A stretch of 64,000 bases of DNA from Ashinkailepas kermadecensis (GCA_034440615.1 JAOTOM010002324.1:1-64000); one strand, 5' to 3'; counted from the first letter of the stretch, positions 24,241-36,529 are shown. Numbers and translations: made by a program. The notes: generated from the sequence alone by a model not told the origin.

Positions 24241-25083
24241 TTGTGGGCAGTTTCCTCACCCCCCCCCCCTTCCTGATAAGTTGTGGGGCCCCCAAGAATC
24301 CGCCGAGCTTAGGAAAAAATGCGCTATGCTCCCTAAAAATTTCACTCGGTCCACCAAAAATCGCACCGGGCTCAGAAAAATCACATTGGGGGCCCCAAAC
24401 GTAGCGCAGGGGCCCCGATAATGACGCTGGGCCTCAAAAGTTTGCACCTGGGCCCCTGAAAATCACGTTGGGGCCGCAAACAAGTCGTGCCGGGATTCAA
24501 GAAAATCACGGCGGGAGCCACAAACGGTCGGGCCGGGGCCTCCTGAAAATCACGCCGAGACTGGGGTACTAAGAATTATCACCCGGGCCCCTGAAAATCA
24601 CGCCAGAGGCCTGACAGGTCCCACCGGGGCTCTAAAAGTCTCGTTGAGATCACCCAACAAATGAAGCCGGGTAACTGAAAAACAGTCCGGACACGGAAAA
24701 TCAATCTGGGATCTCAACAATAGCTCCAAAAGCCCACAAAACTTGTTGGGCCCCCACAAACGTGTCGTAGCCACCGCAAGGGATCCCAACAAGTGACGAC
24801 GGGGCCCCAAAAATCGCACTTAGACAAAAAAAATTAACGCCGCTTCTCTTGAAAATCTCACTGGGGCCAAAACGTCGTGCCGGAGCCCCACAAGTTGCAG
24901 CTGGCTTTCCAAGTACCAATATATACCCAGAATGTCACCATGCGGACGGAAAAATTGCGTCAAGGATCCACAAAATAAGAAGTCGTCGGACGCCGGAGAA
25001 GAAACTTGTTTGGGCACCGGAAAAAAACGCACCGAGAGCCAGAAGAATCGTACCGGGTTCCAAAAATAGCCTGCAGGGGGCTT
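24240..25083. repeat. Degenerate GC-rich array (ggggcccc plus aaaatcgc)
   Basis: About 25-30 loose units of 25-30 bp share ggggccc, aaaatcacgc and ccggg. The consensus direction is ggggccccaaaaatcgcac. The array at 60,320-61,880 carries the same motif in the opposite direction (gcgattttggggcccc). It is not coding; frames here are short and overlapping. Confidence 0.75.
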
Positions 25084-25557
25084 CAGTGGCGCAACCAGGA
25101 TTTCAGTTCGGGGGGCAGGATGGAGAGCGGGCCCCCTCGCAAGCGGGCCCCCTCATGTTTTTAAAAAAGTCTGCGGAAAACATGCACTTACTTTTGAGCG
25201 GGCCCCTATGTTTGTAAAACTTCGCAGAAATAAAAGCACTTTTCCTTTACGTGCCCCTTCCTCCAAGAGAAATAATATGATATATGTATACATGCATATT
25301 GGTTCAATGCGGGCACCTGAATCAAAATGGGCCCCGGTTCGATGCGGGCCCTGGTTAAAACGGGCCCCCAGATTTTCAGTTGGTTCAAAGGGCCCCTGAT
25401 TCGAGCCACAGATCCGCTTTGCGGGCCCCTAGCCAGGGCTCTGAGTAGGGTGGCCCACTCCGAGCCAGGGGCCCGCGAAGCGGGCCTCTGGTTCGGAGCG
25501 GGCCCCCAAAAAAATTCGGGGGGGCATGGCCCCTTGGCCCCCCTGGTTCCGCTACGG
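25084..25557. mobile_element. 474-bp non-autonomous hAT-like element with 8-bp TSD
   Basis: The left end cagtggcgcaaccagg and the right end, read inverted, ccgtagcggaaccagg agree at 13 of 16 positions. The element is flanked by gggggctt on both sides (25,076-25,083 and 25,558-25,565), a perfect 8-bp target duplication. The interior is rich in gggccccc. A run of seven G at the right junction leaves the exact end slightly ambiguous. Another CAGTGGCG end lies near 25,721. Confidence 0.7.
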
Positions 25558-25565
25558 GGGGGCTT

Positions 25566-25982
25566 ATAAAAATAGACTTCACCACAAAATCCACAATGAG
25601 ACTCCATCGAATCGACCAGAGCACCGGAAAATTAAGAACGGGTCCCGAAAGAAAATTATCCGAAGGGTCTTTCTACTCTCGATCGTGCAATCTGCGGAAA
25701 AAAACACGTTGAGCAGCCGCAGTGGCGTACTAAACGGAAAAATTTCCCTCCCTAACGTAAGGCACCAAGGAAATACTTTCACCCATCGTCATCACCGTTC
25801 AGGTCTGCTGTGCTCTGATGCTTCATCAATGCCGGTGTGTTTTAGCCTGCATCTGATCGCAGAAGTATTTTTATTTAAGCCGGTGTGTGTTTGTTGGTGT
25901 GTGCAGTGAGGAGGAGGGTAACAGTGACGGTGACGATAGATCCGAGCCCACTATATGGCACTGCAGTCGCATGCTATTACTC
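25566..25982. other. No gene recognised
   Basis: Mixed sequence with a solitary hAT-like end (cagtggcgtac near 25,721). No domain is seen in the overlapping frames. Confidence 0.5.
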
Positions 25983-25997
25983 AGAGTTGTTATGTTG

Positions 25998-26109
25998 GTG
26001 AGTTCGAGTCTCACCTGTCGCTACTCTTCGCCCGCGACCAATCGGCGTGAGAGATTGGCGACGCTATATGACACAACGGTCGACGTGTCGTAGAACCAAT
26101 AACCAACCA
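25998..26109 (+). mobile_element. 5'-truncated tRNA-derived SINE, 112 bp, with 15-bp TSD
   Basis: The insertion begins inside the B box (gttcgagtctcacctg) and continues with the body cgaccaatcggcgtgagaga and the tail ccaataaccaacc. It is flanked by agagttgttatgttg at 25,983-25,997 and 26,110-26,124, a perfect 15-bp target duplication typical of LINE-mediated retroposition. It is the same family as 54,085-54,247 and 55,535-55,697. Confidence 0.85.
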
Positions 26110-26124
26110 AGAGTTGTTATGTTG

Positions 26125-26351
26125 ACATGTACTGAGCACTGCTCTTTTAATTATGTGACTTCACCAGTTATTGGACGATTTTCCCCGTTGGTGAGGATGC
26201 TGAATAAACATAAACATACACATCGTCCAATAAAAATCAGAATTTCTGAGATCTGAAAATATAGTGGGCTAAATCCGATGAGTTTTTTTTTTTTGGGGGG
26301 GGAGAGGTGGGTCTAGTGCGTTGGCACTTCGCCCCCCCCCAATGTTTTCAA
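26125..26351. other. No gene recognised
   Basis: Contains a T/G homopolymer junction near 26,283-26,305. Otherwise unremarkable. Confidence 0.5.
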
Positions 26352-26366
26352 AAATCGACACCCCTG
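26352..26366. mobile_element. Inverted hAT-like end (aaatcgacacccctg)
   Basis: This is the reverse complement of the CAGGGGTGTCGATTT end at 20,587. No matching 8-bp duplication links it to the left ends at 18,851, 19,371 or 20,587, so it belongs to a separate or truncated copy. Confidence 0.5.
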
Positions 26367-26514
26367 GGTGAGAGTCACCATATTCAAAAGTCCCACGGAC
26401 ATCGACCCCATTGCATTGATTGGTGAAGGTTTGATGAAATTCGGTTCAGTAGTTTCGGAGCATGGGCACGGCAACAACCCTGGGCAACAGAGTAGACCCA
26501 CCCTTACCTATATT

Positions 26515-26690
26515 GGTAGGTAGGTACCTAAAGAAGCGCAAACTGAGAACAACTGCGAGAACCACACCAACCTACTCACCTGCCTCTACCGAACCAGACT
26601 GGCACAACCACAAAACTGCGGGGGAAGAAACGGGACAGCAAGTACCCGCGGCCGGCCATATTTACTTATGCAAGAAAAATCACGGCTATG
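26515..26690. repeat. Dispersed repeat, copy 1 (shared with 29,905)
   Basis: The block taggtacctaaagaagcgca, then aactgagaacaactgcgaga, then ctggcacaaccacaa is shared with 29,915-30,020. Each copy begins with a ggtacct motif. Frames are not conserved across the whole block, so I do not call a gene. Confidence 0.6.
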
Positions 26691-29235
26691 AAAATACTAA
26701 GAGAAAGGATAACGTCCACCTCTTTCACGTACTCATTTCCGGTCACACTGTATATCTCCATAGGGAAATTTAGTTATTATACCTACTAAAGTTCCGGAAG
26801 TTTAGTAAATATGCCTACTAAGCTCACTGTCCCTCTTAGTAAATATACCTACGAAACCTTCTCGAGGATGTGTTGCTGACCGCCGCTAGCGGGTCAGACT
26901 TACCGGGGTATGCTCCATTCGCCAATCGCTCCCCGCTCCCCACCAGTCATCAAAGGAAGCCGGTGGGAGGGAAAAGTGAGCAAGAGGGACAAGAGGGCGT
27001 GTGCGCGGTCAATGGACGACTTCGGAGGGATTGAACAGGAAGGGTGAGGGACATCCGTCATCAGCGACAGTTCAATGACCCAATTCAATGGAAGTCGAGG
27101 TCTCGCTCCAAGTCAATTCCGCGACATGTAACAGATTACCGGCCCAGAGTGCACTAAACACCAAATGAATTCAGCCCTCTGATGACCGAGCTTAACCCAG
27201 CCTCTGTGAAGGGTTCATTATAAACATGGCTGGATATTTCAGGTGGGTCGAGATGGGACGGACCTCCCTAGTTTCATGGAAGATCTTCGGTCATGATCAT
27301 AGCGCACATGATCAGTAGTAATAACATCAATATGTTAATCAGAGCAGTAGAGCTCTATGAGGGAAGAAATGTGAGATTCGGTACTACTTGACGACCTCTC
27401 ATCTGATGATCTCGTCATGAGGTATCCGTATGGCGCTGGCCACTGCCAGTGAAATGAAACAAAACTTCCACAATGTTTGTGGTGTCATTGTGCGTAGTTG
27501 AAGCTTTGACACCAACGTTGCATGACGTTCAATAGATCTGGAACTGCAAAATATTGGTAGGGTAGAAATGGAAAATAAGTCTGTTTGCATTCATGAGAAA
27601 CGAATTTGTAGTGCTTGGGTTGATTGAATTCAAGCAAAGACCCAAATTATTGAAAGCTTTCGCGTTTAAGTTGAATTAAGAATGATTCAACTTTGAATAA
27701 ATTCCAGCGAGCGGACACCAATTCCAGCCCGCCAGCGTAATCTTCCAATTAACACGGGGTGGAAAGATATCGGCCACTATTGCCAAAAACACCGTCTAGA
27801 ATCGAAATTGAATCAAGCACAAGCCTGCGTAGGGTGTCCGGTGTAGGCAGCACGCCGCCCCTCCCTGGAGGCGTTTCATCCACCATGCGAGGAAATACGA
27901 ACCTTGCAACGTGGTTGGCAAACGTGCTTTGTGAATGCATTTCTTTTAAAACATTCCCAAGCGCCAGGCGCCCAACACGCGTGGCAGCCCACAACAGATC
28001 GACGCCGCGGCGATTCGGCCCCGCCATAGTCTGAAGTCAGGCGGCGTCACCTGACGTGAGATTCATGGCCCTGGTGGAGCGACCTGTGATGAGCTTAAAC
28101 GTTTGATCTGTTATTACCTGTTCCAATGTGTAGTCAAACCGGCCACGCCCCCTAAACGTCCCAAGATCAGAGAAAAGTGTACATACGTGATCCTGAACTT
28201 CAAGCAAAATATAAGCAACTTTATATGAAAAAGTGTATATTAAGCATACCTTAGGCCAAAATCACGCGAATGGCTCATCCTATGGTTGCAAGGTTTGCAT
28301 GATTGCATCCAAACTGTATGGATATGTGCACACCATACTCATACAGCACATGTATATTACCGACATGCGACATCGAAAGCTGATTTGAAGACAATTGGAG
28401 CTGATGGATATCTTGAGAACATCACTGAAATGCTCCCGTGTCGTAGAAAATTGTAAGAGAACGCACGCTGAGATTATCAAGGAACATTTTCCGAATCGAT
28501 TACCGTTCATTTTGAGTAAAAAGACGTTCCAGGCGCGCACCCAGGAGAGGGTAGGGGTACCGGCGAACACGAAGCTGATGAGATTGGTCCGGCCCACACT
28601 GCTCAAGCATGGCAGCATTTGGTGATATGTGACGGCACTGGAACTGGCAGCATCAGCTGGATGGGTCCATAAGGAACCGTGTTAAATGACCAAATCTGAG
28701 ACCCTATGCCATATTTACTATGCGATCAATCAGAGACCAACCCGGGGACTTAAGGGATGGGCAGCGTGGGAAGATAGTAAAGTAGTGAATACCTTTCCCA
28801 CACAGCATTCATACCACTTAGAGCGTTCAGACTGTTGAGACCCATAAAAACATGCTCAACATAGCACAAGATACCAGTTATATATTGTCTTAAATCGCAG
28901 TACATCAGCAATATATAACGGACGGGTCTTCCTGATTAGCGTTTGACGTCAGCGCCGACGTCGGCACGCGGCAGTCGTCCATCCTCGGTATTGCAGCCCA
29001 ATCACCAACATCCGCTGATGTAATGGAGACGGTCACCAGCAGCGGCAGCGTATAGCCTGTGAAGAACGGGTACGGAGATCACATGCTGTTGACAAAGGTA
29101 AATGCAACACGATGGTCCGAAAATGACTGAAGCCATCCCAACGCAGGATTTACTGACGGTAATCTAGCATCTTCGCGCGCATATTAAGCCCCTCGCCGGT
29201 TTCGGCAGCCATGTTATACTTGCACATATACGCGG

Positions 29236-29238
<3 letters not shown>
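26691..29238. other. No gene recognised; several unassigned open frames
   Basis: A short direct repeat of tttagtaaatatgcctacta type lies at 26,770-26,860. The open frames at 27759-28034 (+), 28395-28625 (+) and their reverse-strand overlaps are 76-112 codons long with no recognisable motif. The + frame at 28395-28625 is the most protein-like (mixed hydrophilic residues, no low complexity), but I cannot assign it. Confidence 0.4.

Positions 29239-29294
<56 letters not shown>
29239..29294. repeat. (AT)n microsatellite
   Basis: About 28 AT dinucleotides. The YIYIYI frames across it are artefacts. Confidence 0.95.
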
Positions 29295-29296
<2 letters not shown>

Positions 29297-29697
29297 ATAC
29301 ATACACAGCAGTCCGTTTTCGCTGTCGAGCACATTACCCTCCACGTCTTTTTGGAAGTAACAAAAAGCATCACACTAATCAGCACGCGACTGTTGGAGTC
29401 TCAGAAGCCTAGCTCGTATAGACAGACGACAATCGTTGGTGCGGACATTGGAATCCCAGGCCGGGGAGGAGACATTTGTCATCCCTTGGTTTTCCTGAAT
29501 AACTCCGGAATTAATACCGAAGGGAGACTGGAGCATCCAAGAACCCTACATGAATATGGAAGATACATGAACAGAAAATTAGCTTCAGGTCATTTATGGT
29601 TATGTGACTGTGGCATCAATGCAATTACGGCTGGGGATTCGGGCGTGTGAGCTTTACCTTAGTAATTAACGGGTATTTTCGGCCACGTGGGACGTGC

Positions 29698-29830
<133 letters not shown>

Positions 29831-29904
29831 ATATACATATACATATTTACCTATCTAGGTACGATGTTGGTGCGTTCTTTGATATCTAGTTTCACATTGG
29901 TACA

Positions 29905-30085
29905 TGTCTTGCCTATATAGGTACCTAAAGCGCAAACTGAGAACAACGGCAACAACTACACCAGCGTACCCACCTGCCCTCACCCCGACCAGGACTGGCA
30001 TAACCACAAGATTGCGTGTTCAAAATGACGTCGCAGAAGCCGACGGAACGGCTTCGGGAACGGACACAGCAACGGCACCATTCGC
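29905..30085. repeat. Dispersed repeat, copy 2 (shared with 26,515)
   Basis: Carries gtacctaaagcgcaaactga, then gagaacaacggcaacaacta, then actggcataaccacaag, matching 26,525-26,625. Confidence 0.6.
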
Positions 30086-30930
30086 GACCTGATCTGGCCA
30101 TAATGTGAATGACCTATGAGCGGTCCGCGACCTGGACAGTGCACGCCTGACCCGCTGTCTGCACGATGGTCGCTGGCAGCCGGCGGCTGTTTAAGGCTGA
30201 CGTCTTCCTATTTATATATTTATTTATTTATTTCACAATACTTGCCCTCCACGTGCAGTGGCTATTATGAACAGTCCTCTGCAATTTGTTTTGAAAATCA
30301 CATTTTAAAGTCATATTTAGGCAATCCAACATCTGTAGGTTTTAAGTAATCCAATAATTGTGCGTTTAAGTGATTCAACATCGGTAGGTTTTAGGCCGTC
30401 CAACATCAGTAGGCTAGGTTAGGTTGTATTAATTTGTATTGATAATTGTATGTTATTTTTCATTATATACCACCACACCCAAAACCTTTCCCCCACACTT
30501 CCCATATGTTGTTCAGGTGGGATAGCAGGTACATGTAGTCAATTTTTTTCTCGTTTAAAAAGTTATTTCAATGTTTTTAATTTTATTTTCTTGGACTGAT
30601 TTCTTAGACAGAGGTACTTGAACTTAAAGTGCTTATATCTTTGGAAGTTTTCATTTTCCAAAGGAATGAGTGTCAAATCAGAAAACACCAGAAAAACAAC
30701 ATTGTGATCAAAAATTGCCCAGGGACTTCTTATGCATGTTTGCCATTTTAATGATGATTATTGGGGTTTTAGGGTGCGTCAACCCCATTGGGTTATATTG
30801 CACCCATAAGGTTGCCTAAGCACGCGTCAGACTGTCACAAACGAATATAAAACATCGATAGCTATTAAGGCGCTTGATCTAAGATCTGTGGAAACAAGTA
30901 ATCAGTTAGGCAGGTGCATATATTACGTCA
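30086..30930. other. No gene recognised; one SINE-tail-like block
   Basis: At 30,755-30,818 the + strand reads ggggttttagggtgcgtcaa and then attgcacccataagg, a solo SINE-tail hairpin on the reverse strand with its stem kept as gggtgc/gcaccc. Short TTAGG runs lie near 30,410-30,425. Confidence 0.5.
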
Positions 30931-31663
30931 AATCCCATCTCCGCAAGGAAGCATAAAACTTCTCCATTGTGTATCAATCGGTAATAATCTCCCAATAAGT
31001 CCTTCAACCTCAGAGCATTCGCATCTTATCCGAAGTGTCGCCTTCGTTCTTCTGTGTATGCTTGGCACGCCACCAGCACATGGTGCACAGTCAGCGCGGC
31101 ATTACACCTAACACATTTCGGCCTGTCGTCCCCGCACAATAAATACCTATGTGTTGCTAGAGTGTGACCAATTCTGAGACGTCAGATGGCTACCTCGACC
31201 CTTCTAGTTTGGCTGAAGGACGAGGGCCATGGAGCTAAGGTTTGATTTGTTTTAATTTGTTGAACTCCACTTGGTCCCATTTGCCCTGCCACTGTCTGAG
31301 AATAAATGATGAGATAATTGGGTAGTAGTCACTGGCAGGGAGTGGGAGAACGCGACTCCTTGGCGCTTGTGCTGCACGCCTTGCAGCCCTGTCGGCCAGC
31401 TCGTTATCACGGATTCCGACATGTGCTGGAATCCAGCAAAGTATGACCTGTTTTCCCATGCGATGCAGCGAAGTAAGGTGCGATAAAATGTCTCGTACGA
31501 TGACATATTGCCGGTTAAAACTGTGCAGCGCCACAAGACTGCTCAGAGAATCAGTCAAAATAACATGCAAAATATCGTCGGCAACCTCGATGTATGCAAG
31601 AGTTTTGCTGATGGCCATCAACTCCGCAGTGAAGATCGTGGCGTGTGGCGGCATTTTACACAA
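30931..31663 (-). pseudogene. LINE relic: RNase H domain and C-terminal zinc knuckle
   Basis: The 142-codon frame at 31,235-31,663 carries TAELMAI, LTDSLSSL, WIPAHVGI and DNELADRAAR, which are hallmarks of the RNase H domain of I/Jockey-type non-LTR retrotransposons (the acidic residues in TAELMAI, LTDSLSS and ELAD are seen). After a stop near 31,235 the reading resumes in another frame near 31,190 with RLRIGHTLATHRYLL, then CVRC and HHVLVAC, a CCHC-type C-terminal motif, ending around HFG near 31,030. Stops and frame changes make it a pseudogene. The reverse transcriptase that should precede it is absent from the adjacent upstream DNA on this strand. Confidence 0.85.
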
Positions 31664-32241
31664 ATCCTATAATTGTTGATGGAAAGAATCAAACTAAATA
31701 TAGGCATCACTCATTTGTTATCTCATGATGACCTCATTCTTTGTCCATTCTGTAAAAATGTAGCCCATAAATGCACCATTTCAGTCAGCAGATCTGACCC
31801 AAATCATATATTTATCATGCCTTTGACCCTAACTTAGTGTAGCTATGACTTAGTGGTAAATGCTTGACATGAGGGTCTTATCGTGATTGTTATTTTGGTG
31901 CACAAAGAACATATTTTTTACCAGCAAGCACAAAAATTGGTTGAAAAGCAAAATAATACCAAAAAGGAGAGCTTTCAATTGGTTCTATACAATAACTAGT
32001 CACTAAAAGCTTTATAAATTTGCAAGGTAACCTAGCATAAAATTAGCCAGCCTAATCTATTTTCTCAGAGAAAAGTATCAAAATCTTGAAATAAAAGGAC
32101 ATAACCTAACCAGGCCTATCCATCTTTTCTTTCGTGGAGGAAAAACATTGTCAACATGCAAACAAAGCAAGAAAAACAACAACGTAATCTTGCAAATGAT
32201 GTAAACATCACTAATACAAAAAGTTTCAGGATTCAGGAACC
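31664..32241. other. No gene recognised; part of a TTAGG-type module
   Basis: The block at 31,960-32,160 resembles the dispersed modules (agcaaaataataccaaaaag, then aacctagcataa). No coding segment is seen before the LINE frame opens. Confidence 0.45.
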
Positions 32242-34848
32242 TTGCCACATTCTCAGCAACTGGAGCTCGATAAGGTGATTTGTGAGGAAATCAGTAGAAA
32301 CTTTCAGAGGAAATGTCTTATTCTTGGTGACTTTAATCTAAAAGGATATGAAAATGTTGGTGTTGGCTCCCCATCATGTAAACTGTATAGGAAATGCCTT
32401 GAAGAGGACTTGTTCTTACACCAGTTTGTAACGGAACCAACCAGGCAGGGCTCATTCTTGGACCTTGTCTTCTCAGATTTAAGTGATTTAGTTCAAGACT
32501 TGGCTGTAGGAGAAACTCTGAGAAGAAGTGACCATAACATAGTGAGATTCAAGGCACAAATAGCAGGGACAATAAATGATAATTTGGCAAAGATTCCAAA
32601 TTTTAACAGGGCAGACTTTGACTGCATGAGAGAGGCTTTAAGTGCCATAAAATGGGAAGAAGAATTATTTTATTTAAATGCCTGTGAAATGTGGGAAAAG
32701 TTCAAATCTTACTTGAGGGAAATTCAGATTAGACATATCCCCCAAAAGCAAAGGCGCAAAAGAAGGGTAGGAAAGCCAGCATGGCTTACACCAGATTTGA
32801 GGAAAGCAATTAAGGCTAAGAAAAATGCATTTAGAGTATTTAAGGAAGCTTCAAATATCGTAAATCTAAGGTGGTATCAAAAAGCTAGAGATGCTGTGAA
32901 GCAGAAAAACAGAGCAGCAAAGCGAACAAAAGAATTGGATTTGGCTCGGAACTGTAATGGGGACAGTAAAAAGTTCTTTGGTTTCTACAAGCTAAGTAAA
33001 GTTTCAAGCACAATTGGTCCACTGGAAGTAAATGGGACTATATTGAGTGAGGATGGTGAGATGGTTGAGGAGCTGAACAAGCAGTTTAAATCAGTGTTTA
33101 CAGTGGAGGATGTGACTAATCTGCCAACCGTGAACCACAGTTCAGTGACAGGTGATCAGATACACGATGTTGATTTCATTAATAGTGATGTTGTTTTCAA
33201 TTATATCAGAAAATAAAGCTAAACAAGGCAGCAGGACCTAATGGAATTTATGCTAGGGTATTGCGAGAAGCTGAAAAGGAACTGGCAATTTCACTTAGTA
33301 TAATATTTTGTAGATCAGTTTAACAAAATGAAATTCCAACAGATTGGAAAAGGGCAAATGTAATTCCTATTTTCAAGAAAGGAGAAAGAGGGAAAGTTGA
33401 AAACTATAGGCCAGTAAGCCTCACATCCCTAGTCTGCAAGGTACTCGAATCAATTATCAAGGATAGAATAGTTAGTTTTCTGGAAGGAAACAGATTGATT
33501 TAAGATACTCAACATGGGTTTAGAAAAGGGCGATCGTGTCTCACAAATCTCTTGGACTTTTTGAATTTTGCTACAGAACAATTTGATCAGGTAAATCAGG
33601 TTGATGTAGCATATCTTGACTTTAGTAAGGCCTTTGACAAGGTACCCCATAAAAGGTTAATGATGCAGCTTCAGGTCCATGGTATTGCAGGTAGCATCCT
33701 AAAATGGATAGAGTTGTGGCTTTCAGATAGACAGCAGAGAGTGATGCTAAATGGTACAAAGTCATCATGGCAAAATGTTCTTAGCGGAGTCCCCCAGGGG
33801 TCGGTACTGGGGCCACTATTGTTCATTATATATGTGAATAGCATTGAATTTAAGCAGTAAGATTTTGAAATTTGCAGATGATTTGAAGATCTTTAGGGCA
33901 ATAACAGGGCACAATGAGCAGGTTTTGCTGCAGAAAGACTTAGACGAGCTTGTGAAGTGGTCCGAAAAATGGCAAATGAAGTTTAATTTTGATAAGTGCA
34001 AAGTCATGCATGTAGGTAGGCAGCATATGAAGGCTCCATACTTGATGGGTGGCCAAGTACTATCTGTGACTCAGCAGAAGGACTTAGGTGTTATTTTGAA
34101 CACAAAATTGGGGACATCAGAACAGACCAAAGAAGCCAGGAAGAAGGCACTAAGAATGCTTGGGGCAATACAGAGGAACGTGTCATACAAAAGTGAGGAG
34201 GTCATCAGGAAGCTTTACTGTGCATATGTCAGGCCACATTTGGAATACTGTGTCCAAGCTTGGTCCCCTAGTTATGATAAAGATTGTTGGCTTTTAGAGA
34301 GAGTACAAAAGAGGGCACCAAAAATTGTTAATGGTATAGGCAACGTGCCATATGAGGAAAGATTGAAGAAATTGAATATGTTTTCACTTAGATATAGAAG
34401 GCTGAGAGGAGATCTCATCGAGGTTTTTAAATTTGTTCATGGTCAGGAACAGGGATATCTCAGGGAAATGTTTGAATTTAACATAAATGATACAATTAGA
34501 GGTCATCAGTTCAAAATTAAAGTTAATCACAGCAGGACAAGGTTAAGACAGTCTTTCTTCACCAACAGGGCAGTAGAACACTGGAACCAGCTGCCAGGAA
34601 CCATTGTCAGTAGCAACACACTGAACATCTTTAAAAACGGCATAGACAATCATTATAAGAATAGGTGCTTGTTTTTCTGTATTCCAGGGAGGGTTGATCG
34701 ACAGATTTGGTGGTCAACTGGTTCAGTGTCCAAAGTGCAACCAATAAGGGCCCTTGTGGCTCATAGTTGCACTGATCTTTTATGTCTTTATGTCTTTGTG
34801 ATTACCCAGGATATTGGCTGGTGGGAACGTTATGGTGGGAATAGCTGA
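32242..34848 (+). pseudogene. CR1-like LINE, endonuclease C-terminus plus reverse transcriptase, broken
   Basis: The first frame (32,242-33,216) opens inside the endonuclease (LILGDFNL near residue 28; RRSDHNIV near residue 93) and continues into the linker. It stops at 33,214; the reading carries on in another frame (NKAAGPNGIYARVL, ENYRPVSLTSLVCKVLE, QHGFRKGRSC) with in-frame stops near 33,320 and 33,500. The frame at 33,552-33,860 has DFSKAFDKVPH and SGVPQGSVLGPLLFI. After a shift near 33,850 the last frame has the catalytic FADD (33,871-33,882) and runs to 34,848 through RPHLEYCVQAWSP and FFTNRAVEHWNQLP. The order is that of the CR1 clade. The 5' end is missing; the 3' end has short atgtcttt repeats near 34,780. 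Substitutions are few, so it is a fairly young dead copy. Confidence 0.92.
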
Positions 34849-35670
34849 TGGTAGGAGACATTTGCTTCTCTACAAAGAGGCAGGGTTGAGCAGTTCTTTC
34901 TTTAGGTTTCTTCTCTTATCAATTTCTTTGAAATGTTTGGAGCATGCTCTTGGTTCCCAACATTTTAGAACTTAGACATGTTTGATTGTATGCTAAGAGA
35001 TTTTGCTAGGGCAGAATCCTGATAAAAATGGTGTAACCAGATTTCTTCTTTATTAAAGTTGCCTGCCCAGTGCCACCTTTGGTACTGCACAGTAAGGCAT
35101 GACACCTGAAACAGAGATGTGTTACATTGAAACATTCTATCTAGATGCTGAATTCATACTACAGGAAATCAGACTGCAACTCATGGGAAGTTTCAGGAAG
35201 GCATTCATAGCATGACGATTGTATTGTACATAAATGTTCAATTATGGATGTATCGTCAATAATCCATGCAAAATTAATAAAGGAAAAATGCACCATGCCC
35301 TGGGTCTAGCTGACTTAGAAAGAGCTATGTTTGCAATGACTGTTGTATGTCAATGTAGGTAGGTAGGTACATGTTTGGAAAAATAGGCTGCTCCTGGATT
35401 TTTGGAATCCAGAACACTATCTTCCCCAGAACATTGTTTCTTGTTTTCTCATCTGGAGGTTGAATCTCCTAAGTCACCTCCTATGTTTGACAATGAGCTG
35501 CTATGATCAAGTAAAAGTGCTCAAAATTCACCGAAAGGGGGTGCAAATTGAGTTACGATGCATAAGGTTTGAGCACAAATATTCTCCATACTGGATGACT
35601 ACAAAATATTCCTCTCAACATGCAATATTACAATCCACAAATCCAACTTTGCCTATGCATGTGTAGACGG
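34849..35670. other. No gene recognised
   Basis: AT-rich sequence after the LINE. A taggtaggtaggtac run lies near 35,357-35,370. Short overlapping frames only. Confidence 0.5.
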
Positions 35671-35830
35671 GTGACGTCATGGTCCCGCGCGTCGCCAAGG
35701 CGACGCGTGCCTTCCGATTGGCTTGGTGCTTTCGCGCCAAAAGATCCCGGCCGCGGGGAGTGTGAGAATAAAGCTGGCCACGGGCGGACGTGCGGTCCGC
35801 CCGTGCGGGTTGGACTCGAAAGCTGTCATA
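35671..35830. promoter_or_regulatory. GC-rich promoter-like cluster: CRE, X-box-like hairpin, CCAAT
   Basis: Within 50 bp there are a CRE palindrome TGACGTCA (35,672-35,679), a 20-bp inverted repeat with the RFX-like core gtcgccaaggcgac (whole repeat 35,688-35,707), and an inverted CCAAT box attgg (35,717-35,721). A second perfect 9-bp stem, cgggcggac with loop gtgcg, lies at 35,781-35,803. The stretch is a CpG-rich island in AT-rich DNA. No coding exon is recognisable on either side. It could be a promoter of an unrecognised transcript or part of a repeat; the regulatory role is inferred from motifs only. Confidence 0.35.
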
Positions 35831-36529
35831 CGTGTTTGCAATTCGGACCCAGCGACTACACATGATAAAAATATGTGTCGGAACACATGTTCACTGGAAG
35901 AGCAGGACAAGATTAATAACTCAGTCAGGGGAAGATAAATATATTTGCTTGTAGAGGAAGCAAAATAAAAGTAACCATTGCGTATGATTTGAGAAAAGTC
36001 ATCTGCAACCATATTGATACGATAATAAAAAAACCTTCGGATGACGTCATGCGGGCTTGAAGGAAAACTTCGATCTACCTTCTAGTAAAGGTATCTTGGA
36101 ATTTCCGGCCTTGGTCGCGTTGTGGACGCGTTGGTTTGGGAGTATGTGTTCTCTGAAATAAATGTCGAATGAAGGCAGAAACATAAGGTTTTCGATGTCA
36201 AAGAGTATTAAATCGGGTGCATGAAGTGTTGAACTTCTTCTTTATCACGTCTATGACACACCAGGTACGGATAATTATACGCGATGTGCTATATCAATAT
36301 TTGTAGATTGAAGATTTTGATCGTTTATTTCTTTGCCAGTTGAGAAGTAATCATTTGCGGAGAAAGTCAGTGGTCACATCATCATTTTTTACGTTCAAAT
36401 ACCATGTATGCAAAAAATTCCAAAGAATCAGAATTTACCTTGATCTCCAATTATACCCTTTTTCCTTTTCATATCATCAAGTGTCACTTGCTTTTTATTG
36501 TCCTATGAGAGATGGGTAAATTGTCCTAA
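35831..36529. other. No gene recognised
   Basis: Mixed sequence with another TGACGTCA near 36,041-36,048. No coding segment is seen. Confidence 0.5.

Noticed and set aside
20587..26366. A 5.8-kb hAT element between caggggtgtcgattt at 20,587 and its inverse at 26,352
   Set aside because: The flanks ctccaaag and ggtgagag do not match, so there is no target duplication linking the two ends.
28395..28625. 76-codon frame with ordinary amino acid composition
   Set aside because: No motif, no clear splice partners, and an overlapping reverse frame of 112 codons; left unassigned.
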